A stretch of DNA of 64,000 bases from Neoceratodus forsteri (taxonomy: Eukaryota > Chordata > Ceratodontiformes > Ceratodontidae). The position numbers and the translations under genes are program-made. Below the pieces are notes generated by a model, which saw nothing but the letters and a program-made list of their open reading frames with translations, was not told the origin of the DNA and made no database searches. Positions 45,701-55,659 of the stretch are shown one piece after another; positions within the stretch are counted from its first letter, which is position 1, and the number at the start of each line of letters is the position of its first letter. The stretch covers positions 1,090,141,001-1,090,205,000 of the forward strand of contig CM057453.1 of the NCBI GenBank assembly GCA_016271365.2. The letters are read 5' to 3'.

Positions 45701-47228
45701 AGTTCCAGGCTTTGGGTCTCTCTGAAGATGTCCTCACCATGGTGGAGGCATCTAGAAAGGAATCGACCAGAACATGCTTTGCCTTCAAATGGAAGAGATT
45801 CTCCATTTGGTGTCAGGGCAAGGGGCTAGACCCCTTGACCTGTATGGTGGCCAGCATTTTGGACTACTTGTGATCATTCTCCAGATTGGGCCTTCGGTCG
45901 GTGACCCTTAAGGTGCACCTGGCAGCCATCTCTGTTTACCGGGCACGGGCTGGTCAGCAGTTTGTGGCGCTGGAGAAGGTGGTCTGGTGCTTTTTCATAG
46001 GCTTAGGTCACATTTCCTCTCCAGTGCATGAACCACCACCACCATGGGACTTGTTGCTGGTTTTGGCAAAGCTTATGGGCAGCCATTCGAACTGATGAAC
46101 AGGTGTGACATGTCCCACCTGTCCTGGAAGACTACCTTCTTGGTGGCTACCATGTCAGCCAGAAGGATTGGGGAGCTCCAGGCACTTTCCATGGAGTCTC
46201 CTTACTTGGCCTTCCACAGGGACAAGGTTGTCCTGCGCCCTAACCTGATGTTCCTCCCAAAGACTGTGTCGGTGCTTCACCTTAATCATGTGATTACTCT
46301 TCCGGTGTTCTTCCTGAATCACACCTCGGAGGCCGAGCACTGGTTCCATGCTCTGGACCTGAGGCAAGTGCTTGCTTATTACAAAGAGCACACGGTTGGA
46401 GTTCGGGAAGAGGTTTACCAACTGTTTGTCACCTATGCTGAAGCTGCACCTGGCAGACCTGCTGCCAAGCGGACAATTGGTAGTTAGATCACTTCCTGCA
46501 TTGTTCTGTGCTATATGTTGGTGGATAGGGAGCCTTCCAGTGGGCTAAGGGCTCATTCCACCCGTCATACCACTGTGTCAGTGGCTGCTTCTAGGGATGT
46601 CACTATCCAGGAAATCCACAGGGCTGCTACCTGGAAGTCGGCACACACCTTAATTTCCTATTACCACATTGACCTCGAGGCATGCCAGGATGATGGTTTG
46701 GGGGCCTCAGTTCTCCAGTCTCTGTTTTCTAAATAGGAGGTGCACGCCTTGCCCCACCCCTCCCGGAGAACTGCTAGGAGTCTGCCAGATAGTGTGAATA
46801 GAACAACATATCCATGTCCCTAGAAAGACAGATTACAAACCTGTAACAGTAGTTATATGAGTGGTATATGTTGTTCATCCACACAGACCCACCTGACCTT
46901 CCCTGGCTGAGGCGCACAACCTCTGCTTCCAGCGGGCAAGATCTGGCGTCATGGGGTGGAGCCGAGGGATATACCACCTGGGCAGGTGGAAGGAGCCAGC
47001 TTGAAGACTTTCTGGCACTTCTTAAAGGGGAAAGGACTCTTCCAGATAGTGTGGATGAACAACATAAACCACTTCTAGAACTGCTGTTTCAGGTGCGTAA
47101 CCTGTGTTTACCTGACAAAACTCTTACCACCAAAGGCAAATACACAATTGTTACTCAATCCATGATCAGATGATATTGCTTTGTATCAGAAAAAACATTT
47201 TCTGATTTTTATGCTAGCCAAAGTCTTT

Positions 47229-48364
47229 CTTTAAGGTAGTGATACTCAGTCCTGACTTGCCCGGGAGCCACATGTGCAGTCAGCGTTTGTCAAGGAGCCA
47301 CAACATATAACTGGCCTGACCGAATGACCTGACTAAAAAGCATTGAACATGGCATGCCAAAGTAGCCCACAGCTGACATGACCAGTCTCAATTATGCGTA
47401 CCATTTTGCCATTTGCAATATTATATTTTTTGAAGGTTTACACTTTAAAGCCCCAGAGAAAAAAAACATAAATACATTGTATTTTTAATATGAAAAAGTA
47501 TATAAAAGCTCCTAAATGCTAACAGTACTCAGTAGCATTTTAAGCTGTTGTGTGTCACTTTATGACTCCTCCTTCCCAGCCCTCCCCCCAAAAACATCAG
47601 CAGAGATGCAAAGTTTAAGCCACCAGTGTTTCTTCAACATTCCCCCAGCCCAGGAACATTGGCTGGTGCTGGCAAAAGAGTAAAGAACGACCCTGCACTT
47701 CAGAATATATTTAAAAGTCATTCAGTCATCTTTGCAATCCGCTTCAGAGCACCCCCTGCAGTACTAGCAGTGCCTGATCACGGAAGACCACAACTCCGAT
47801 TAAAGGTGAGATCGTGAGCCGACAGGAGCAACAAATAAATGTGAAGTGAGCTCCTTAGTGCCATATTTATTGTACCACCCACAACTGTAAAACAGCATTC
47901 CTCACGTTCTCTAATCTAACTCACAGCCTTAACTATTGCTCAGTACCTGCATTAAGTGAATTGAATTAACAATTCATGTTCCTCGCTGTTTGCTGGTGAA
48001 TGGCAGTTTCTGATTGAGATTCCTTGCTGTTTGCTCATGAGTGCAGTGAATGGCAGTTAAACAAAGCACATTTACACCTCATTAAAGCAATAAAATTAAC
48101 AGCAGTTTGCTGTTAATTTCATTTGATTTCAAGCCAGGGTACAATTCAGCGCTAGTCAACTACATCCCATGCCTGCTGAAATTCCTGTTTCTTCTCCTCA
48201 CATGCTCTCTCAGAAGCTGACAGCAAGCAACAAAACAAAATTGTGGGGTCAAATAAAGAGCCGCACTATAGACTAAGTACTAGGGCATCGTAAGAGCACC
48301 AAAAAAAGTGTTAAAGGGCGGCATGTGGCTCGTGAGCCACGGTGTGATTACCGCTGCTTTAAGG
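47229..48364. mobile_element. Nonautonomous hAT element with 8-bp target duplications
   Basis: CTTTAAGG stands at 47,229-47,236 and 48,357-48,364. The 1,120 bp between start TAGTGATACTCAG and end GTGATTACCGCTG, an imperfect inverted pair of hAT type. Subterminal sequence includes GGGAGCCACATGTG at the left and GGCATGTGGCTCGTGAGCC at the right. The inside is AT-rich, without transposase. Directly to the right is the 5' end of a CR1 copy. Confidence 0.85.
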
Positions 48365-48365
48365 T

Positions 48366-51150
48366 TTGAAATTCACAACTCGATCCAGAAACATGGTACA
48401 CAGAGAGCCATGACTGGGATGACAACATACCAGGGTACACAATCTACAGGAGGGACGGGAGGGTAAAAGAGGAGAAGGAGTGGCTCTCTGTGTAAGGGAA
48501 GGGATCAAAGCAACAGAACTAGAGAGTAAATGGGGAGGGGAGGAGGCACTGGGGGTCATGCTGGAGACAGGAAATGACAGCACAACCCGCACAGAGGTTA
48601 GTTACATACCCCCATCTCAGGGAGAGGCACTGGACAAGGAAATGATAGAAGGAATCCTTAGAATGGCAGAAAAAGGAGATATATTGTTGATGGGGAACCT
48701 GAATATGCCGGATGTTAACTGGAACACCTTTACTGCAGCCGCATCCAAGAGCAGGGTCATTCTGGATGCCCTACGGGGGGCATGCCTCAGACAGCTAATG
48801 TTGGAACCCACTCAAGAGAGAGAGAGAGAGAGAGAGCAATCTTAGACCTGTTACTCTCAAACGGGGATGGAGAGACGATCTCAGATTTAGAAGTGGGTAC
48901 CCATCTGGGAACAAGTGACCACCAAACAGTGTGGTTCACAGTAAACACAGCTGTAGAGTCAAGCCATACAAAAGCAAGGGTGTTGGATTTTAGGGGGGCT
49001 GACTTTGCCAAAATGGGAGAGTGCCTCAGAAAAACATTAGTACAAACAGGCAAGAAGGAATGGTGGAGGAACAATGGGGGAAAATCAAAACTGCCATCAC
49101 AGAGGCAACACGTAAAGCAAATTAACAAAACAAAATGAAGGAAAAAGCCATTATGGATCTCAAAAGCGGTGACAAGGAAGGTTAAGAAGAGAAGGATAGC
49201 ATTCAGGAAATACAAGGAAACACAGAAGGCAGGACAGAAAACTATATCTGTTAAAGCACAAGGTGGCAGGGAAGGCAGTCAGAATAGCAAAGGCCCAAAC
49301 TGAGGAAAAGATAGCCAACTCTGTTAAGAAGGAGGATAAAACCTTTTATAGGTACATTCGGGAGTAAAGAAAGACCAAGGGAGGGATACTGATGCTTAAT
49401 AAAGGGGAGGGAATGTGGACAGAGAGTGACAGTGAAAAAGCAGGAATACTGAATGAATACTTCTGCTCAGTATTTACAAAAGAATATGAGTGGGGGTACT
49501 TAAACCAAACAATAGAAACATTCTGGATAGGAGAGTTGTTTACTAGTCCATTCATAGAAGAAAGGGTTCCGAAAGAACTCTTAAAATGGAAGATGGACAA
49601 AGCAATGGGGCCTGACGGGATTCACCTCAGAATTCTGAAAGAACTAAGGGTAGAACTAGTGACACCACTGACTACCCTCTTTAACAAATCATGGGAGGAT
49701 GGGGTGGTACCTGAGGACTGGAGGAGGGCAGATGTGATTCCACTTCACAAAAGTGGAAGTAGGGCAGAGGCAGGAAACTAAAGACCTGTTAGTTTGACCT
49801 CAGTGGTAGGGAAAATGATGAAATCACTTCTGAAGGAAATAATTGTTGAGTACCTGGAGGCCAGCGGGGCACAAAACCCAAGGCGGCATGGATTCACAGC
49901 GAAAAGGTCATGTCAGACGAGTCTAATGCATTTCTTTGACTGGATAACCAAAGTAGTAGACCAGGGAGGGGCTGTGGACATGGCCTACCTAGATTTTAGC
50001 AAGGCATTTGACACAGTCCTACACAAAAGTTTAATATACAAGTTAGCCAGCCTTGGAGTGGGTCCCAAGGTGGTAGCCTGGGCAAAAAATTGGCTGGACA
50101 ACAGGACGCAGAGGGTGATAGTAAATGGAGTTCATCTGAAGAAAAGGGGGTTACTAGCAGGGTACCGCAGGGTTCAGTACTGGGACCAGTCCTCTGAATG
50201 TCTTTATAAATGACATTGCGGAGGGACTGGAAGGAAAAGTATGTCTCTTTACAGACAACACAAAGATCTACAACAGGGTTGATACACAAGGTGGGGTGGA
50301 AAGGATGAGACTTGGCAAGGTTGGAGGAATGGTCAAATGTATGGCAGCTTAGATTCAGTGCAAAGAAGTGCAATGTTATGCACCTGGGGAAAACAAACCC
50401 GGGGAAGAGTACACAATTGGGGGGTTGAGATACTAACAACAGCAAAATGGAAAGGGACCTGGGGAAGTTATATCAGATGACCTAAAGGTGGGTAAACAAT
50501 GTGAGAAGGTAGTAAGGAGGGCTGGGGGATACTGGGATATATAGGGAGAGGCATCACCAGTAGAAAACAGGAAGTTGTTATCCCTCTGTACAGACAGTTT
50601 GTGAGACCCCATCTGGAGTACTGCGTGCAGTTCTGGAGACCCCATCTCCGCAAGGACATAGGATGGAGGTTGTCCAGAGGAGGGCAACTAAAATGGTGTA
50701 GGGTCTGCACCAGAAGACATACAAAGATAGACTTAAGGAGCTTAATATGTATACCCTTGAGGAAAGGAGGGAGAGGCGGGGACATGATAGAAACTTTCAA
50801 ATAACTCAGGGGAATCAACATAGTCCAAGAGGGTAGCATCTCTCAGAAACAGAGATGTGCAAGAACAAGGGGGCACAGTTTGAAGATAGAGGGGGGACGG
50901 CTCAGAGGTAATGTGAGGAAGTATTTTTTTCACAAAGAGGGTTGTGGATGCATGGAACGGCCTCCGTGAGGAGGTTGTGGAGTCAAAAACAGTGGGGGAA
51001 TTCAAGAATTCATGGGACAGACATAAGGCAATTCTAGTGGGGGTCAGGAGGAAGTAGGCTGTTGGTTAACTTGAATCTGCAGCTTATCCATTAGGTAGGG
51101 AAATGGAAGCAGTCCTCATCTGCCATCAAATTCTGTGTTTCTTTGAAATA
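48366..51150 (+). mobile_element. CR1 LINE with endonuclease and RT, decayed
   Basis: It begins inside the APE-type endonuclease: SHDWDDNIPGYTIYRRDGR in one frame, then GVALCVREG, LLMGNLNMPDVNW and HLGTSDHQTVWF. A (GA)n run lies at 48,816-48,837 within that domain. The RT part has DKAMGPDGIHLRILKEL (49,594 on), VIPLHKSG, and LDFSKAFDTVLH (49,990 on). It then has FTDN in place of the catalytic FADD at 50,248. The C-terminal RPHLEYCVQFWRPHL and the 3' end with CATCTGCCATC follow. Multiple frameshifts. From 49,860 on it is closely similar to the copy at 39,013. Confidence 0.9.
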
Positions 51151-52152
51151 TATACCATTACTTCTAACTTCTGGTTATGTTTCATATAGTAGTACAGCAG
51201 TGAGATGCAGAAAACTTTGTAGTCAACTGTTAAGCAAGTTTTGAGGGGGATAAATACAACCACGACAAACTGGAGAATTATTATGAATTTCAGTGTTCTG
51301 CGTAGAGTATGTGTGTCTGGCTGTCAGCAGTTTGATTAAAGTGTCACTTTTCAGAAGTACTAATGGGAATTAATTCTAAAGGTGGCACCTCCATACCCTA
51401 TATAACTGCTGTTTAATATATTTTACAAATTAGTCAGTAGCCCATATGTCGGTAGACCTGGTGACAAAAGTCAGAGTCCACATATATCCTGCACTTTTAA
51501 ATGGTACACCGAATTTCTTTCGGTCATGGTATATACTTTTCAAAAGTTCTCTTTTTTTGGGGTCTCCATGCCATAAATTCCATGTCCGTGTGCATACCTA
51601 GTGCAACTGAATTAGAGGAGGGGGGGCAACAATGTTTTCCATTGCCAGACTATACTGTGCGCGGTTTGTTTTTAACTGGGTTTTATTACCAATCTTGAAC
51701 ACAAATTCTTTGTTTAAGACTCTTACTAGCCTCTCACATTAGTTTAGAAGGGCCTAAAATTGCCCATAGGTGGGGAGAGGGGCTAGATTCTGGATCTTTT
51801 TATGTTGGTCCAGAAAATATGAATGTGACCAGGCCCTCTTTAAGACTACTGCTACTACTACTTGTAGTTGTGAATAGGTATGAAGTGATGTAAATATGAT
51901 TATGTAAATATATTATTATAATTTGTATAATTGTTTTACGTAATGTGCTGTGCACTCTATTTTCCTCCTATTGCTGTACTCCCCCGCCCCCCCAGCATAG
52001 CTGAAAGGTGGATCATTTGATCAAGACCACTTTCCTGGTTAAATCGAAATAATAAAAACAAAACATTTGTAGATCAGCTTGATGCAAGATGTTGCTACTA
52101 AAACTTTTATTTTCAATCTTATAACTGATCAGTTGCTTCCTGTGTATTACAG
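51151..52152. other. Intron sequence before the 52,153 exon
   Basis: No repeat family recognised; a C run lies near 51,978. It ends in the acceptor TGTATTACAG. Confidence 0.5.
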
Positions 52153-52420
52153 CATCTTCCTATTCTGAGCCTCCAGATGTTCAACAGCAGCTGAACCACT
52201 ACCAGTCAGCAGCCCTGGCTAAAAGTAACAACAGTTCTAGCCCTGCTCCGCTGCCATCATCTGTAATCGTGCCTGAGCTGAAATTGGAGGGTGCACTCAA
52301 CTGCGAGTTCTGTGACTTCACTTCAGGTTACATCCAGAGCATCAGGCGGCATTACCGGGACAAACATGGGGGGAAGAAGTTGTTCAAGCGCAAGGACTGC
52401 CCTTTCTATACTTGCTTCAA
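52153..52420 (+). CDS. ZNF462: ZNF462 exon with finger 30 and a degenerate finger 31
   Basis: The acceptor TGTATTACAG ends at 52,152, phase 1 in. The donor GTGAGT is at 52,421, phase 2 out. The 268-nt exon starts with SSYSEPPDVQQQLNHYQSAA, typical of this part of ZNF462, then a linker, then finger 30 (LNCEFCDF ... HYRDKH). The next finger begins LFKRKDCPFYTCF. The position of its first zinc-binding Cys is Arg (CGC at 52,389-52,391). From memory the human protein has Cys there and Gly where this one has the later Cys. The intron before this exon is 23.4 kb. Confidence 0.94.
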
Positions 52421-52905
52421 GTGAGTAGGAACATTTACAAGAAACAGAATAGTAAAATAAAAGCATGACCACTTTCTGCTGTCCAAGTAGGTGTATAGAT
52501 ATGGTAAAGAGCCATCAGAAGCTCAGATGTGTGTATGTGTGCGCACTGGTGTATGTGCATGATTTCCCCCTCTAATTATAAAAAGCAATCCTTATCTGAG
52601 ATTCCAGTAGTCTCATAATAGTTATTGGTTAGTGCTGATATCCCGAAACCTGTACTTTATATTCTCCATTACAGTGTGTAATACATGAGTGTATGTAATG
52701 GAAAATTGCCTCAGTGTTAGATGCAACACCACATACTTTAACAGTGAGTTCAGGACTCAAATGTACTTTGGTTTTTGATCAACTCCACTAGTGCCCACCG
52801 ATAACGAAACTACTTGGCTGTTGTGTGAGTTCTGTGAACCAGTAATTGTTAAAAAGTATAAAACAGCAACAGAACTATTTTTTTGTTTTGTTGTTGTTGT
52901 TAATC
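52421..52905. other. Intron sequence after the 52,153 exon
   Basis: Starts at the GTGAGT donor. No repeat recognised. Confidence 0.45.
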
Positions 52906-52980
52906 ACTTAGTGTGTGATACCAGTATAACACACTTGAGCTTTGTTCTAGTGGTTCATGTGGTATCACACACCTTGGGTT
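52906..52980. repeat. Small inverted repeat
   Basis: GTGTGTGATACCA at 52,911 faces TGGTATCACACAC at 52,960; the loop is about 35 bases. Confidence 0.7.
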
Positions 52981-54069
52981 GCAGGTCCCGGTTGCAGCTG
53001 CAGGTCCTGTTTCTAATGACTGGGTAGGTCCTTACGAGCGTAGTCCATTAGTTGAGTCATGATGAGAAGAGCTCCTGCACTGGTGTCCTCCGATCTGCAG
53101 GATCTAGGTAGGGGCACAGTCTTGCTATATTCTTTTAACTGAAAAAAGCAGCTCCTGACTACCACCGACAGTTTAGATTCCATGGTCCGTTATTTGTCAA
53201 GAACCACTTCAGGTTGCAGACAACCCTACCCACCTCCAGCTGAATCCTGTTCAGCTATGGGAGTTTGAGGCCACCTTTGAAAGTAGGTGTCTGCTTTTCT
53301 GGTCCTACCAGTTACAACGGCCTTTTTTCATGCCGTCGCATAGACGCCCCTACATCAGTGAAGCATTGACGATCCCAGCTATGGCTGAGGCCAGAAGTGC
53401 CATCCCCACTTTTAGCAGCAGTGCCTGATCTGGGTCCAGACAAGAGGTGATGAAGTGCAAATAAGTAGTCACCTACACAAGCTCCTCAGACTACAACTGA
53501 TCAAATCCAGCCATTGTATGTTGAATGCGCCTACTTACTACACAGAAGTTTCTAATGCAGTTCTCCATGGCAGGGTATGGTATGTTGTTGAGCGCTTAAA
53601 ACCTGATTTATTTGTGTTCATTCAGTCATTGCTTTATCAGTGCATAAATCATTGCTGTGTAAACTGCTTTGAGGTGCATCCTTTGTTAAAGTCTCTGCAT
53701 TAAACAGACATCTATTCTATGAGGCATTTTCTTAGGATAAGAATCTTTAAAGATGTTGATTGGACCCAGGCAGTGTATATGGGGTTGGGGGGTGTAGGTT
53801 GCACACTTCTGAAATAAACTCATTTTACTGTAGAAGCACTGCTATATGATGCGGAGAGTGGACTAACTTGCTTCATATAAAATTATATCTAATCTCTCCC
53901 AGTCATATAACTTAACATGACTCATTAATGGAGTTTGTTAAATGTGCCTGTTCTTGATTAAACCATTACCTGTCTAGTTCGATATGTTTGCATGCAATTA
54001 GAGCTCTCAGTTAAGGCACGTTGTAAAAGATTTGCTGGTATTTATTATGCATCTTTACCGCTATTTCAG
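52981..54069. other. Intron sequence before the 54,070 exon
   Basis: The GC-richer part 53,000-53,460 looks like decayed retroelement coding sequence, possibly DIRS gag, but I cannot support that. Nothing else recognised. Confidence 0.35.
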
Positions 54070-54206
54070 ATCCACCTTTACTATGCATGTGGATGCTGGG
54101 CATAGAATGATGCAAGAGGAAGGATCAAAAGACCTACGCTGCCCACTTTGCCTTTACCACACCAAATATAAGCGCAACATGATCGACCACATAGTCCTGC
54201 ACCGAG
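54070..54206 (+). CDS. ZNF462: ZNF462 exon completing finger 31 and holding finger 32
   Basis: The acceptor GCTATTTCAG ends at 54,069; the first base completes a Lys codon. The exon gives STFTMHVDAGH, the His half of finger 31, then a linker, then finger 32 (LRCPLCLYHTK ... HIVLH). The donor GTAAGT at 54,207 leaves phase 1. It is 137 nt and the last ZNF462 exon I find. The rest of the protein (in known orthologues about 250 more residues with further fingers) must lie beyond base 64,000. Confidence 0.94.
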
Positions 54207-54775
54207 GTAAGTAACATGGGGTTGATGTTGCAAGGGCTCACATGTTCGCAGTATGCCATATTGTGCGGGTTGAAGGCTCATGGAAAGTTGTTACAGACTT
54301 GGATAGTACAGTGGGTGGCTGGATGGAAACAGAAAGATGCAGATAACTTTGAGTAAATATGCCCCTCCTCACTTAAGGATATGACTAGGGGAAAGACACT
54401 CCACAACTCATAACAGGGTCCAAAGTCCTTTTGGACAGCGTATTTGCACTGCATCTTTGTGAAATCATGTACTACAAAATCCCTTCTGTACTGGTGCCAA
54501 GAACGATGTATTCTGCCTAGTTTAGTTAAATTTTAGTAGCACATACAGGAAGCCAGCACCAAGGGTTAATGGCAGCTTGACTGATATAGGGGCATTCTGT
54601 TTGCCACTATTTTGACAGGTGGGAAAGCAGCTGGGAAACTAATGATCACATCATATTTGGATTTGAGATAAGCAGAGAGAGAGAGGGGATTAAAGCCAAA
54701 TCTTTGAACTTTACTAGTGCTAACAGTGAAAATATAATAAGTTCTAAGAATGTGAATACAGTTCAGTATCCACAC
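54207..54775. other. Intron sequence after the last exon in view
   Basis: Starts at the GTAAGT donor; no repeat or coding signature recognised. Confidence 0.45.
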
Positions 54776-55255
54776 TCTGGCAGTTCAGCTAGAGACAGCA
54801 GAGTCATCAGAAGTCTTCAAGCTAAGCTGCTTCTCCCACCATAAGCTCCTCCACCCACCCAGATGGCACCCCACCCTATGACATCAGATCTGTCTTTATG
54901 CCGAAAGAGACAGTTCTCCTCCTTCACAGCTTCGTAGCATTCAAGAATTCTAGTAGTTCATGCACATTTTCGGCAGATCTTTGACTGTTTGTCTACATTC
55001 AACTTTAAGTCACTCCTCAGTCTCCTGACTCAGCTTCGCGATTGCTGGAGAGCAAGAAACCGGGTTTGAATATGTCTGCTATGGATCCACACGGCACATG
55101 CTTATACAGCCTGGGCGATCAACACATCATTGAGGTTTGCAGTTTGCGCTGGGTCATGCAAGCTCATCCATCGGCTCAACTGGCCGTCAATAGACTGAAA
55201 AGCTGTAAAAAGGCCTCAGCAGCGGCTGGGTTAACTGCTTAGCTTAATGGTCGTG
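54776..55255 (+). mobile_element. DIRS 5' end and gag start, fragment
   Basis: The frame 55,042-55,242 gives MDPHGTCLYSLGDQHI, and shortly after a second Cys. It is of the same form as LGPDHDTDACPYCQAF at 61,190, a Cys/His-rich start typical of DIRS gag. Upstream sequence (CCACCATAAGCTCCTCCACC ...) is like other DIRS leader regions in the window. The fragment breaks off near 55,255. Confidence 0.55.
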
Positions 55256-55655
55256 GAAGAACAGGTGGTGGTGGTAAGCTCCTTTTCTGTTTTTTTTTTT
55301 TTTTGTTAAGGAAACTATTGAGTTTTTATGACACAGAATAATAAGTATAGCATGACTGTGACCCAGGCTGTGAGAATATCAGTGTATGCATCAGGGATAG
55401 AAATAAAGAAAATAATCTGGTGTAGGAGGTAGAATACTAAAACCTGAAAATTGGTATTCCGTCTCAATATCTGGTATTCTGTCTATCCAGAAGAGTTGTG
55501 CTACATTAAACTGCAGTGCGGTGGCATGCAGAAGTGGTATTCCCTGACGGAATATTGGCACGATGAAAACGGTATTCCACTTTGAAAATTAGTATGCAAA
55601 ACAGGGCGGAATGCCATTAATTTTTAGTGTTGTACAGTACATGTATTAAGAACAG
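55256..55655. other. Intron sequence, no gene seen
   Basis: A T run lies at 55,291-55,305. No family recognised. A TGGTATTC word recurs several times between 55,450 and 55,570. Confidence 0.35.
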
Positions 55656-55659
55656 ATTC

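Larger units (their letters stand above)
40955..47080 (+). mobile_element. Near full-length DIRS retrotransposon with inverted terminal repeats
   Basis: The left end 40,955-41,063 is the reverse complement of two right-end pieces: 46,783-46,827 and 46,977-47,066. This is the inverted-terminal plus internal-complementary layout of DIRS. Gag-like sequence runs 41,290-42,020 and 42,770-43,716 around an AT-rich insert. RT follows at ~44,130-44,540 with WHPILDRHNLNKFLMSC and the active site PYLDDW at 44,507-44,524. RNase H spans ~44,880-45,545 (VILMTDTSLTGWGAHLG, ...VILVAPD). The tyrosine recombinase spans 45,890-46,736 with SARRIGELQ, RAHSTRH and SYYHID, i.e. the Arg, His-x-x-Arg and Tyr positions. 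Its frame is broken by one stop at 46,485. Several other frameshifts show it is dead. Confidence 0.88.

Noticed and set aside
53000..53460. Possible DIRS gag remnant in the GC-richer intron part
   Set aside because: No residue motif could be matched with confidence to the other gag copies.
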